Shown here piece after piece: positions 52,501 through 61,176 of a DNA stretch of 64,000 nucleotides. Within the stretch, counting starts at the first letter, position 1. Each line of letters starts with the position of its first letter. Position numbers and translations under genes: made by a program. Location: positions 186,001 to 250,000 of the forward strand of contig NZ_MDDP01000004.1 in NCBI RefSeq assembly GCF_001999725.1, read 5' to 3'. The notes beneath the pieces are model-generated. The model worked only from the letters and a program-made list of their open reading frames with translations. It was not told the DNA's origin and did not search any database. Source of the DNA: Cellulophaga omnivescoria. GTDB lineage: Bacteria; Bacteroidota; Bacteroidia; Flavobacteriales; Flavobacteriaceae.

Positions 52501-55500
52501 AACCTGGAGAACCACCCGTAGCAGAAGCTGTTAATGTTGCACCTGTGTTAAAACACGTATATGCAGAAGTCTCACTTAAACTTGGTAGTATTGCTGCTGG
52601 CTCTGTTAATGTTGCATTAAAGTTTGTAATACAAGCATTATCACTAACCTTACGTACTTGCACATTATATGTACCATCTGCTAAACTTGCCGCTGTTGTA
52701 ACTGGTGATGTTAAAGATGTTATCCAAGTTGTACCGCCATCTACAGAATATTCAAACCCTGTTACAGTATCAAAATTAGAAACTTCAAAACGAATAGTAC
52801 CATCAGAACCACCATTACAATTAGGATCTTTTGTTCCTAATAATGCGGCACTAAATTCTTTATTATCTTCTACAATTACAGTAATATCTGCAGATTGTGC
52901 ACAAGCTTCTGGGGCTTGTGTTGCTCTAAGGTCATCTATAATTAAATCGTTACCATCATTACTATTTACATTGTTACGTATAACAATACCCACAGTGGTA
53001 TTTGCACCAGGATTAAAAGTAACCGTACGGTTATGCCAATCATCTACATTTGTATTTTTAGGAATTTCTGCAGTTGCAACACTAGAAATTACAGTACCAG
53101 AACCGTCTACCAGTTCTATTGTCATTTCTGGATTATTGCCGCTACTACCTACTTGCATTAAATTATATGCCCACAAAGAAAAAGTAATGTCTTGGTTTGG
53201 TAACACCTCTATACCTGTTCTAGACCATAGCACACCGTTTAAAACTGGCGCTGCATATACGTCTGAAAATGTACTAACATCAATAGCTAAGAAACGACCA
53301 TCTGCTAAACCTGTATGATCATTAGGGCTTCTAAAGCTAGGAACCGGATTGGTTACAAAATTTGTAACTGTATATTCTCCGTTTACTAAAATACCAGCCG
53401 GACCACGATTACAAGCTGTTTCTGCACCACTTTGCGGCTCATAACAATAATCAGATCCTATTTCTGCTATTTGTGTAGTAGCACCTGCTCCAAAACTCTC
53501 ATAAAACAATGTAGACTGGCTAGCTGTTAATGCACTTGCATAATCTACAGTAATAGTATGAGAACCATTAGTTACACCTGTAAAAATATTATTATCTGCT
53601 GGTGTATTATCTACTGTATTTAGTTTATAAACATATCTAAAGTCTGCTGTATTAGAAGGTGTTACAGTTATTGTACCATCTCCAATACAATCATACGCAA
53701 TATCAGTATTAAAAGTTGGTGCAGTAATTGGATCTGGAACCGTAATTTCCATCTCATAAGTACACCCTAAACTATCTCTTAAAACTAATTCATAATCTCC
53801 TGGAGCTAAATTTGCTGTATCTGTAGCACTAAAAGTACCTCCGCCGTTAAAGCTAAACTCATAAGTACCATTTCCGCCATTAGGGTTTAGTATTTTTACC
53901 AAAGCACCTGCAGGGTTACAAGAAGCATCTTCAATAATAGCTGCAGAAGCTGTTAATCTAAACGGCTGATCTATTTCATAATCTTCACTTACTATACAAC
54001 CTGTATCTATTGTATCACCACTTGCATCCATAACTGTTATAGTATAAATACCTGCAGCTAAGTTGTTAAACTCATTTACAGTTTGGTAATTTGTACCACC
54101 ATCTAAACTATACCTGTAAGGAGCTGTACCACCAGTAACATTTACTGTTAATGTAGATGTTGCAGAATCTGCACAAGTAATTGTGCTATGTGAAGCTGTA
54201 ATTTCTGGTGTTCCTAAATCTTCAACTCTAACCGGAACAGATGTAGCATAACAACCATTATTATCTCTTACTATAAAAACGTACTCACCTTCTTCATTAG
54301 GATAATAAGTTAAAGGCGAACCTCTATACCCAAATAAGAAACTAGTACTTTCTGTAAAGGCAGAATCTGGTATAGAAGCTTCATCAGCATATAATGCAAC
54401 ACCGTCTTTACTCCAAATTGCCATTTCATAAACTGGACTAGGTAAACCGCCAGTAGGAGTTAAGTTTACTGTACCCGCAGTACAAGTAATATTTGCCGTA
54501 GTAACAGCCCCTAACTTAAGTTCTTCTATTTCGCCTACAGTTATATCTTGAGAATTAAAACAACCATCTTGTGTAGTAGTAATTACTATATAATTACCAG
54601 CTGTAACACCTGTAAACTCATATGTATTATCATTCACAGTTGGATGATTACGTAATGGAGAACCATCACCTCCATTAGAACCATCATCTAAACGTAGTTC
54701 ATAACCATAATTAGGTAGTGCATTAGATGCCTGTACAGTTATTGTACCTCCATTATTACAATCTTCTGGAGTTGTAGTAATGTTAACAGTAAAAATATCT
54801 TCCCTAACACCAATATCTTCAGTTTCAAAAATACAAGCTCCATCTATAGGTGAGTTATCTGCAGGATTTAATTGCGTTACCTGTACTTTGTATGTACCTA
54901 CAGTTGCAATATCAAAATTTGGTCCGTTGTTTGCAGAAAAAGGAACTACTACAGCTCCACTAACGGCATCTATTAACTGAAAACCATATCCTGAACCTAC
55001 ATTGGTAATTCTAATATTACCATCTGTATCACATAATATATTTTTTGAGGTAAACTCTATATCTAATTCATTTTTATAAACTGTAAAATAAAAACGACTA
55101 AAACATCCACCAGTATAACTTACAACAACTCTATATTCACCGCTTTCTGTTGCAGTAAAATTATCTACATTAGAAACTGCGTTCCAAGTACAAGTTAAAT
55201 TTTTATTTGCACAATCGTCACCAGCATCAGAACAGCTAGCATCATCCAATTTTTCCCAAGTAATACTTTCTGCGTCTGTAATACCCAGTTGTATTGTTGC
55301 CTCATCTGTAGCACCACACAGGTATATTTTTGGTAATAAACTACCGTCTATAGGGCACGTTGCTATTTCTCCCTGTAAATCATTATCTGGGTTAGTATCA
55401 CTATTTACATAGTTAAAATAGTCTAATACTGGGTTTGTTTGCGTTGTACCAAAACGTTCTACAGTAATACGCTCTACTAAATTAGGGCAAGTACCATCTC

Positions 55501-58500
55501 CTGTTTTTTCTACAATAAAATTACCAATATCAGTTGTACGATATGTTCTTGGATCTGTATCTGGATCACCATCATTTAAAACCGTATCACCAGCATCTAC
55601 CACACCATTATTATTATTATCTAATACCCAGTTGTAAGATGTAAACCCTTCACCAGCTGTTAAAACTACAAAGTCTCCACATAGTTGAACTGTTCTAGCT
55701 TGGTTACAAGATGACAAGTCACTTAAAATTGAATTACTTGCTACTTCTGGATCTCTTGTACAAGCTCCAATAGAAGTTGCTCCTCCTTCATCTGTAAAAG
55801 TATTTGTGTTTACTGTTCCTTGGTAGGTAGAATACGCTATGTTTTCTAAAGTTGAAGAACAAGCTGCTACAAACTCTGAACAATTAGCTGTAATAGATAC
55901 TTTTATTCTTATTACATATTCTGTATCCCCTACTTCTACCAGATTATCTGGTACAGTAAAGTTTAATGTATGGTTAGCAATATCATGTGTATAAGTAACT
56001 CCAGGAGCACCAGAAACATCTACGCCATCTAAAATAACATTTTCTGGCAGTATATTTCTTATGGTATAGTTTGTAGCATCATCATCTCCTGTGTTTTGAA
56101 AACGCAGTACATATTGCATTGTTTGTCCTAAAGTTACATCATCACCATTAATATCGTTACCAGATAAATCTTCAACAGTATTACCTAATAAAATTTCTGG
56201 AGCTAAAACCTCTACATATGACGCTGCTATTACAGTACCATCTGTAGGATCTACAGCTGGTGTGCCTGCTCCATAAACTCCATCATCTCCACCATCTGCA
56301 TTATCATCTTTGTAATATTCATTAGCATCACTACAGCCATCACCATCACTATCTAAATCTAAATGATCTGGTATACCGTCTCCATCTGTATCTAAATTAG
56401 CACAAAAACCAGAAAATGAATCTGTATTGTATGCTAAAAAGGCAATATCTGCATCATTAGATAATTCTAAACGTAAAAATGCAACATCTCCAATATTTGC
56501 TGCAGGTATACCAAATTCTGACAACTCTATAGTTGCTAAACGGTATTCTCTAGTTGTATTGGCAAAGAAAACACTACCGTTAGGGTAGTAAACATCTAAA
56601 TCATAAGAACCTACTACAGAAGATAACGCACCACTACCCGATGCTTGTACTTGTACTGCGTTACCTAAAGGAGCTCCGTTAGCATCATACAAGCTAATAA
56701 CGTGCCCTGCTCCTCCTGGTTGTGCAATTTGGGTTAATAAAATATCTGGTATACCATCACCAACAGTAGTTGCTACAATTGGGTCTATCTCATAGGTCCA
56801 ACTGTTTCCTATATTAGCTATACCAGTACCTAAATCTAAACTATTTTGACCGTTTGTTAATAATGGATTTAATGGGTCTGTAGTTGGGTCTCCTACTACA
56901 GTTAACCCTAAAGCATTATTAACATCTCCATCATTTAGACTAGCCTCTATAGTCATTTCGCCATAAATATTGTTAGAAGGTGTTAAACCTAACCAATTAG
57001 ATTCTGAAATGCTTAAATCTGAAGAACCATCATTATTAGTATCAATACCGTCCATTAACCCATTACTATTAGCATCAAAAAGATCATCATCTATAACACC
57101 TGTAGAAAAAGTAGTTCCGCCAGATGTAAATGCCAATAACTCATGAGATAAATTTGGTCTAACAGTATTTGGACTTGCTGAAGAACTTCTCCAAAAATCA
57201 TTAAAATTGGTAAAGATTTCTGTTACAGATGTTCCTCCTTGTACTGTTGTTGAAGGAGAGGTAAATGTTACATCACTAGAAATAGTACAAAGTTGTTCTA
57301 CAGAATCATAAATTCCGTCATTATCATCATCTAAGTCAACAGAGTCTATAACTCCATCGTTATCATAGTCATTATGTACAATAATTCTTGCTGTAGGACT
57401 ATCTGTAGTAATATTAGTATCTGTTTGGTCTTGTGTATTTGTTACCGTATTTACCAAACTCACCAAAGGAAGAATATCTATTTCATCTCCTCTAACTACC
57501 AGTTCTAATGTAGCAGTATCTCCACCATCTAATGTACCTATATTCCATACATTACCACTAAAACTACCAGTAATTGTAAAGCTAGACACTAAGGTTAAGC
57601 CAGTAGGTATATTATCTGTTATTTGAAGATTTGTAAGTGGGCCAAGTCCTAAGTTACGTACTTTAATAGTAAAGGTTGCTGTTTCACCCTCTACAATCTC
57701 AGGTTTATCTACTGTTTTATCTAAAACAACATCCGGATCACAATACAATGCATCTATAGGCTGAGAATCATATGTACAAGGACCTTTGGTACCTCTTACA
57801 AAAAATTCTCCAGCGCCAGATGGTGCATACGTAGGGCTGTTTGCTCCTGGTATAAGTACACCATCCTCATACCACTGGTAAGCATCAAAATTACCTGTAG
57901 CTTCATATATTTCAGATCCTACAAAACAACCGCTACCTCCTCTAATTTCTAAAGTAACTTCTGGTACCGTATCAAAACCAGAAAAATATCCAGCAACACC
58001 TCTAGCTCCGTTATAACCAAAAAAACCAATAGCTACAGGACCAGTAGATTGTACACTTATATTACCATTTAAATCTGGTATAAAAAATGTTTTCCAATCT
58101 GGTGTACCTGCAACAGGTACTGAGGCTGGCATAGATGTTATTTCTGTTCCGTTTTCAAAAACTTTAATATTGGCATCTGGAGTGTTAGTGGCTGCAATTA
58201 TAGTTACACCACCTGTTACCGTAGTACCTGCCATATTTCTAATATCAGGAATATTATCCATATTATCTGGCAACAAACAATTTACAGGCGCTACAAAGTT
58301 TAAACCTTGTGTATACACTTCCGCTGCACCGGCCATACATTGGTAAGCGTAGGCATCTTTAGATGTTTGTACAAACATATTTGCACCAACACTATTGCTA
58401 GAGTAATAACTACTTGGTATTTCAAAATAGTCTCCGTCATTAATTGTTGCTATTGGTGTTGTACTACCATTAACATATATATTAGTATTGTCTGCTGTAC

Positions 58501-59377
58501 CTATAATTAATGGAAATTCTGTAGTACCATTTGTACTACCATTACCTCTTACAAATACGTAATCTTTTCCTAATTTATTTTCCGGTACAGGTTGATCTAT
58601 ACCTGCATCTCGGTTTGATGAACCTACCTGACGACCAAAGTTCATACCACCGTTACTAATTACAATATTTTTTGTTGATTTAATAGTGGCTCCTATCCAA
58701 CCATCTCTTTGTGCTTGTGTAGGAGAGTTACCAACGTAAGCTTCAAAAACAAAAGATTCATTTGCATTTAATGTTATTTGGTACGTGTTATCTGTATGTC
58801 CGTCTACATCATTACCATTTCTAAAAACACAGTCTGGATCATACCCATATACATCTACTACGGTATTGTCTTCTGTTGCCATAATACCAAGTGTATTAGA
58901 TTTAGATGAGTGCTGACCTAAGTTAGGTATACCTCCCCATTTAAAACTAGTACCCATAGCAACCCTACCCTTAGATGTTAAGGATGCAGCCTGTGCAGCA
59001 GAATATCCTCTATAGTTAACATAAAATTTATTTCCGCTGGGCGACTCAAATCGTAAACCACTGTTGTTTAAAACAACACCCGTGTTTTCATTGGTAACCA
59101 AGGTAATATTATTATCTCCGTTAGCAAGTGTGTAAACAGCAGGACTAACATTAGAGATATTAAAAGTTGCAATTGGCGTTGTATTTGTACCCCTATAAGC
59201 ATTAACCGTAAAGGTAGTTGGCTCTGGCGTAGATAAATAAACAGCTTGTTGCTGCACAGCTTGGTTGTTTTGCCCTTGCTTTAGTGGCGGTAAATAATGT
59301 AAATCACTTAACTGAGCTTGAATGGAGAAACTAAAGCCTATTAGCAATAGAAATAAAATAAGTATTTTTTTGTTCAT
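46526..59377 (-). CDS. Giant SprB-like surface adhesin (~4,283 residues) with T9SS type B sorting domain
   Basis: The start at 59375-59377 is chosen because a clean signal peptide follows (KKILILFLLLIGFSFSIQAQ); an upstream ATG would put 31 odd residues first. Domains in order: an IgGFc-binding-like N-terminal region (to ~480), an Ig-like/DUF11 segment (VVLDKTVDKPEIVEGETATF, near 580), thrombospondin type 3 calcium-binding repeats (DYDNDGVIDSVDLDDDNDGI near 700; DTDGDGIPDHLDLDSDGDG near 1030), and a second DUF11. A long array of SprB-type repeats with T-G-G-x-x-P-Y-x-Y-S-x-D-G-G signatures spans roughly 1,400-4,170, with a jelly-roll insert near 1,950-2,140. The C-terminal sorting signal (PNFFTPDGDGQNDFW, MGHFTLYR) completes it. 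SprB homologues are mobile surface adhesins for gliding. Confidence 0.92.
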   Translation of the reverse strand: MNKKILILFLLLIGFSFSIQAQLSDLHYLPPLKQGQNNQAVQQQAVYLSTPEPTTFTVNAYRGTNTTPIATFNISNVSPAVYTLANGDNNITLVTNENTGVVLNNSGLRFESPSGNKFYVNYRGYSAAQAASLTSKGRVAMGTSFKWGGIPNLGQHSSKSNTLGIMATEDNTVVDVYGYDPDCVFRNGNDVDGHTDNTYQITLNANESFVFEAYVGNSPTQAQRDGWIGATIKSTKNIVISNGGMNFGRQVGSSNRDAGIDQPVPENKLGKDYVFVRGNGSTNGTTEFPLIIGTADNTNIYVNGSTTPIATINDGDYFEIPSSYYSSNSVGANMFVQTSKDAYAYQCMAGAAEVYTQGLNFVAPVNCLLPDNMDNIPDIRNMAGTTVTGGVTIIAATNTPDANIKVFENGTEITSMPASVPVAGTPDWKTFFIPDLNGNISVQSTGPVAIGFFGYNGARGVAGYFSGFDTVPEVTLEIRGGSGCFVGSEIYEATGNFDAYQWYEDGVLIPGANSPTYAPSGAGEFFVRGTKGPCTYDSQPIDALYCDPDVVLDKTVDKPEIVEGETATFTIKVRNLGLGPLTNLQITDNIPTGLTLVSSFTITGSFSGNVWNIGTLDGGDTATLELVVRGDEIDILPLVSLVNTVTNTQDQTDTNITTDSPTARIIVHNDYDNDGVIDSVDLDDDNDGIYDSVEQLCTISSDVTFTSPSTTVQGGTSVTEIFTNFNDFWRSSSASPNTVRPNLSHELLAFTSGGTTFSTGVIDDDLFDANSNGLMDGIDTNNDGSSDLSISESNWLGLTPSNNIYGEMTIEASLNDGDVNNALGLTVVGDPTTDPLNPLLTNGQNSLDLGTGIANIGNSWTYEIDPIVATTVGDGIPDILLTQIAQPGGAGHVISLYDANGAPLGNAVQVQASGSGALSSVVGSYDLDVYYPNGSVFFANTTREYRLATIELSEFGIPAANIGDVAFLRLELSNDADIAFLAYNTDSFSGFCANLDTDGDGIPDHLDLDSDGDGCSDANEYYKDDNADGGDDGVYGAGTPAVDPTDGTVIAASYVEVLAPEILLGNTVEDLSGNDINGDDVTLGQTMQYVLRFQNTGDDDATNYTIRNILPENVILDGVDVSGAPGVTYTHDIANHTLNFTVPDNLVEVGDTEYVIRIKVSITANCSEFVAACSSTLENIAYSTYQGTVNTNTFTDEGGATSIGACTRDPEVASNSILSDLSSCNQARTVQLCGDFVVLTAGEGFTSYNWVLDNNNNGVVDAGDTVLNDGDPDTDPRTYRTTDIGNFIVEKTGDGTCPNLVERITVERFGTTQTNPVLDYFNYVNSDTNPDNDLQGEIATCPIDGSLLPKIYLCGATDEATIQLGITDAESITWEKLDDASCSDAGDDCANKNLTCTWNAVSNVDNFTATESGEYRVVVSYTGGCFSRFYFTVYKNELDIEFTSKNILCDTDGNIRITNVGSGYGFQLIDAVSGAVVVPFSANNGPNFDIATVGTYKVQVTQLNPADNSPIDGACIFETEDIGVREDIFTVNITTTPEDCNNGGTITVQASNALPNYGYELRLDDGSNGGDGSPLRNHPTVNDNTYEFTGVTAGNYIVITTTQDGCFNSQDITVGEIEELKLGAVTTANITCTAGTVNLTPTGGLPSPVYEMAIWSKDGVALYADEASIPDSAFTESTSFLFGYRGSPLTYYPNEEGEYVFIVRDNNGCYATSVPVRVEDLGTPEITASHSTITCADSATSTLTVNVTGGTAPYRYSLDGGTNYQTVNEFNNLAAGIYTITVMDASGDTIDTGCIVSEDYEIDQPFRLTASAAIIEDASCNPAGALVKILNPNGGNGTYEFSFNGGGTFSATDTANLAPGDYELVLRDSLGCTYEMEITVPDPITAPTFNTDIAYDCIGDGTITVTPSNTADFRYVYKLNTVDNTPADNNIFTGVTNGSHTITVDYASALTASQSTLFYESFGAGATTQIAEIGSDYCYEPQSGAETACNRGPAGILVNGEYTVTNFVTNPVPSFRSPNDHTGLADGRFLAIDVSTFSDVYAAPVLNGVLWSRTGIEVLPNQDITFSLWAYNLMQVGSSGNNPEMTIELVDGSGTVISSVATAEIPKNTNVDDWHNRTVTFNPGANTTVGIVIRNNVNSNDGNDLIIDDLRATQAPEACAQSADITVIVEDNKEFSAALLGTKDPNCNGGSDGTIRFEVSNFDTVTGFEYSVDGGTTWITSLTSPVTTAASLADGTYNVQVRKVSDNACITNFNATLTEPAAILPSLSETSAYTCFNTGATLTASATGGSPGYEYQLERAADNSIVRAYQTDTNFINVTEGDYVVRVKDNKGCEVVTTTAVTVDKFDDIDFDLSATSCYDGSNNATITVTVTSGNGDYNFRINGNAWVSPIPANSNEHIFTGLSNGSYDIEVTDAFGCVSILKTIVIQPNLRAIVEVEDVSSCADGSITVDAQGGDGNLAYAFVPTTTPVTAADFSGTDTFTVAAADAGTYDVYVWDNGAADPHCEFMETVTVNPATPLTFTADPTDPDCYNGLGTIAVEITSGIAPYTYQIVDIDNAGASNETVTNVINNTKTFYNLNPGNYTINITDASGCTVTTTPNVIINNPDELTADIIGVTPVTCTGTASDFGFRFDAYPSTLGTIEFSADGGATWTADNSVPGTSDRLTGYLSGESVYPSMRTVDGSGNTVCQTDFPRYTIPYPLDNLDITIDAVVVNCNELQVKVQGSQGTPGYEYAFSEDPANFNPAAATWIAGGSVNDSSGSAVTVPAGHGNYLWTGLTPGRTYVFYVRDFNGCVRQSDVNVNDIVNPLPLDVDFTSTPSCDGADNATIDFTITDNAAPFGSQYRWELYNIAGNIIRSSGNGTTPGMAGTIVTFNSNLQITNLVPDEYYIVVTEIDGATDTCISASENVLLEELDPISATLRKLEDITCSSPGLIAVENITGGGGTYTFTLTDPSATVIATGTPDNPLEIPEGSVAGNYTVSISDQYGCEYPLGTINMSLAANPTINDVEVNNCGTTATLNVITTLGDSATLVYSIDGGANYVSNGGVFNNVAVGTYTVFVKDGNGCTDSFPTEVYPTLQATATLEQSLGCTNDAEILITASQGSGNYEYRIEDSSATEIVARTAFTTSVSAAVTVADTYTVMVYDASTSTPVCVRTFTVNVPAAIQPNFTATATDLTCNSSADGIIKITEVNNGNNPLSYSISPNVATYNPTTNSFSGLAAGTYDVSGVGPNGCVTTRTSIVVGEPNVVAFATPVVNQFGCITDNTTNNATIVLDETSITGGSNTYSRYEFEDVTTGDILQTGTNATYIYTDFAGGDVIVRVIDDKGCSAEQTVTVLAYNQLLTANAVVTDAIACSNAGEDIRVDVTGSITSYTTGANPGDYQFTLLPSGTPQASNLFADLQPGTHTILVENTTTGCQITTEHIVSEPNTFDVHVEIVSDVICFGTEGLVRLTISDATYTGGFTYRIYETNNTPADPLDDGLAIRSGSSADFGPTAPINVPAGNYRVEVIQDGFPDCTQNRLFNVKSPSAALALDPIATEDVGCTNDMGTANIKPTGGLAPYTISIVNNVTLATETVSGVNSYLFQNLAAGQYTVTVDDALGCSNTFSNAFNLVVPDPISGTITNTDLVCYGDSDATVTFTVNPRNVTTTYKYVLNKYTDASGSSLISSTVSQSADTFGNLSAGFYSISVVDAMNCAFESSIIEIVDPLEPNATLITTAELGCTTGAELELSAVGGTAPYTWSTDGVTFTAMNNANGPGTHVFTGLADGTYQYYVRDNFNCISAVSNVIVIDPIAPLTLVVDESAAVINCNGESTAVITAKADGGLGNYQYGLFTDATLTNQVRAYQTSETFADLPMGTYYVNVQSEDCETLSSAINITEPTALSVTPVITNVSCNGDDDGSIVLNVTGGTGNYQYAISPDLNRFDDENMFDELVAGDYSVIVQDANGCFELIEFTITEPAELQMSLVSTPEICAGDEDGTITVTATGGTAPYSTSINSNDDADFVEGRMSFTDLAAGTYVIFVKDAMGCITNEVVEIEGGANLTASTEVIYECTGDTPNNSVAVIFEDPTVAADVLYGLDTTDPALMVLDPDFTNLAPGMHYITIAHANGCINTVDFEIEDFTPLQLIAEQQSINEITALATGGKPGYTYYFNDVDNGEDNTFYITKTDTYTVRVVDENGCESIQTIFMEFIDIEIPNFFTPDGDGQNDFWIPKHIDQFPDIYITIFDRYGREVYKLEDNEQGWDGLYQNTNLPTGDYWYVIKLNGESDDREFMGHFTLYR

Positions 59378-59677
59378 CAGATGGTATTTTGTTGTAACAA
59401 CACTATAATTAATACTATCAAAAAGAACATTAAGTAGGCATAAATGCAATATTTTGTTGTAAAACAGCATTAGGTTGTTGCCACAATAACAATTGTGAAC
59501 ATCAAGAAAAATGAAAAGCTAAATTGATTTTTTAAAATATGTAAAAAACATCGGTGAATGCACTATTTTTAAGCACTACAAAGAAAATAAGGCAAAAAAA
59601 ACACAGATGAATTTTATCGTATTTTAATAACTCTACATCTAAAATATTTCTTGCTTATAATCAAAAAATATAATGCT
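59378..59677. other. Intergenic region between the adhesin gene and the xylose symporter gene
   Basis: These ~300 bases carry no gene. The left part must hold the adhesin promoter and 5' leader. It includes the direct repeat TATTTTGTTGTAA at 59385-59397 and 59450-59462 (13 of 13 identical, 65 bases apart) and the inverted repeat TGTTGTAACAACA near the first copy. No clear TTG-N19-TAnnTTTG promoter was found. No obvious terminator for the symporter gene is visible. Confidence 0.5.
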
Positions 59678-61093
59678 TTATACTTTCCAAATATCATTCA
59701 TTTCCTCTAAAGTTTTTCCTTTGGTTTCTGGAATAAACTTATACACAAAAAACGCCGCTAAAATGGCCATAACTCCATACACCCAATATGCAAAACCGTG
59801 ATTAAATTTCTCTACTAAATAACTGTTTTTATCCATCATAGGAAACGTCCACGAAACAAAATAATTTGCTATCCATTGTGCCGCTACTGCTACAGCTAAG
59901 GCTTTACCTCTAATGCTATTAGGAAAAATTTCTGATAAAAGAACCCAAGCCACAGGTCCCCAACTCATTGCAAAACCAGCTACATATACCAACATACAAA
60001 CCAATGCAAACACTCCCAAAGATGTAGTATAAAATGCTGTTCCTAGGGCTAACATAGCAATAGCCATACTTACAGCACCAATAATCATTAACGGTTTTCT
60101 GCCAAATTTATCTACCGTTTGTATGGCTAACACTGTAAAAAGTAAATTAATAGCACCCACAATTATAGTTTGCAACAATGCTACATCTGTACCAGAGCCC
60201 ATACTTTTAAAAATTTCTGGCGCATAATATAGCACTACATTAATACCAACAAATTGCTGAAAAACGGATAGTAAAACACCTATTATAATAATAGGTACGC
60301 CATATGAAAATAACTTTGCAGAGTGGTTAGTAACTGTACTTTTTATTTGATTTAAGATTACTGGAGCATTATCTACACCGTTAACTTTAATTAATACATC
60401 TAATGCTTTTTTAGGGTTAGATTTTAAAACCAAAAATCTTGGGGTGTCTGGCACAAAAAGTAAAAAAAATAGAAACAAACTTGCAGGTATTATTTCTGAT
60501 GCAAACATCCAACGCCAACCAAGGGTATTTAACCAAATATTATCTCCTTGACTAGATATATAGTAATTGACAAAATATACAACCAACATACCAAATATTA
60601 TAGCAAACTGATTCATTGAAACCAACTTTCCTCTTTTATTAGCTGGAGCAATTTCTGCAATGTACAAAGGTGATAACATAGACGCTAAACCAACACCTAT
60701 ACCTCCAATAATACGGTATAGGATAAAAATATACATAAAAGTATGGTCTGCCTCTCCTATTGGTTTTACAAACAGCTCTGGCATAGCAGAACCTAAGGCT
60801 GATATTAAAAACAAAGTAGCTGCTAAGATTAACCCTTTTTTTCTTCCAAGTATTTTACTTATTAGACCACCAAAAACACCACCAATTATACACCCTATTA
60901 ATGCGCTAGACACTAAAAAACCTAGTCTTGCATTAGAGGCAGTTTCAGACAAGCCAAATGGTAGCACAAAAAACTGTTCTAAAGAACTTACAGTTCCAGA
61001 TATTACTGCTGTATCATATCCAAATAGGAGTCCGCCTAAAGTAGCTACCAAGGTTAACTTCCATAAAAAAAAGGTATTAGTAGAGGTCTTCAT
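59678..61093 (-). CDS. xylE: XylE-like sugar:proton symporter (MFS sugar porter family)
   Basis: The 471-residue protein has twelve hydrophobic segments and sugar-porter signatures: GYDTAVISGT near residue 24, GGLISKILGRKKGL near residue 78, the PDTPRFLV motif near residue 222, and PETKGKTLEEM at the end. These proteins carry xylose or related sugars with a proton across the inner membrane. The gene follows xylA and xylB on the same strand, so xylose is the likely substrate. A terminator stands between xylA and this gene, so transport may be expressed at a lower or separately set level. Confidence 0.88.
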   Translation of the reverse strand: MKTSTNTFFLWKLTLVATLGGLLFGYDTAVISGTVSSLEQFFVLPFGLSETASNARLGFLVSSALIGCIIGGVFGGLISKILGRKKGLILAATLFLISALGSAMPELFVKPIGEADHTFMYIFILYRIIGGIGVGLASMLSPLYIAEIAPANKRGKLVSMNQFAIIFGMLVVYFVNYYISSQGDNIWLNTLGWRWMFASEIIPASLFLFFLLFVPDTPRFLVLKSNPKKALDVLIKVNGVDNAPVILNQIKSTVTNHSAKLFSYGVPIIIIGVLLSVFQQFVGINVVLYYAPEIFKSMGSGTDVALLQTIIVGAINLLFTVLAIQTVDKFGRKPLMIIGAVSMAIAMLALGTAFYTTSLGVFALVCMLVYVAGFAMSWGPVAWVLLSEIFPNSIRGKALAVAVAAQWIANYFVSWTFPMMDKNSYLVEKFNHGFAYWVYGVMAILAAFFVYKFIPETKGKTLEEMNDIWKV

Positions 61094-61131
61094 AGGTTTA
61101 AAAAGGTTAGTTGGTTATGTATATGACTACA

Positions 61132-61171
61132 AAAAAGGTGTAAACCATTTTATTTAAGTTTACACCTTTTT
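61132..61171 (-). terminator. Hairpin terminator between xylA and the symporter gene
   Basis: AAAAAGGTGTAAAC (61132-61145) and GTTTACACCTTTTT (61158-61171) form a perfect 14-bp stem with a 12-base loop. On the minus strand the stem ends in a T-run, directly after the xylA stop. Confidence 0.85.
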
Positions 61172-61176
61172 ACTTA

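Noticed and set aside
52545-53318. Plus-strand frame of 257 codons inside the giant adhesin gene
   Set aside because: It is the shadow of the adhesin coding strand; the real frame has clear SprB-type motifs across this segment.
46526-59377. SprB repeats as DNA-level tandem repeats
   Set aside because: The repeats are recognisable in the protein but too diverged in DNA to be tandem repeats of nucleotide sequence.
60660-61157. Plus-strand frame of 165 codons opposite the xylose symporter gene
   Set aside because: It is antisense to the well-supported MFS transporter and runs into the xylA terminator.
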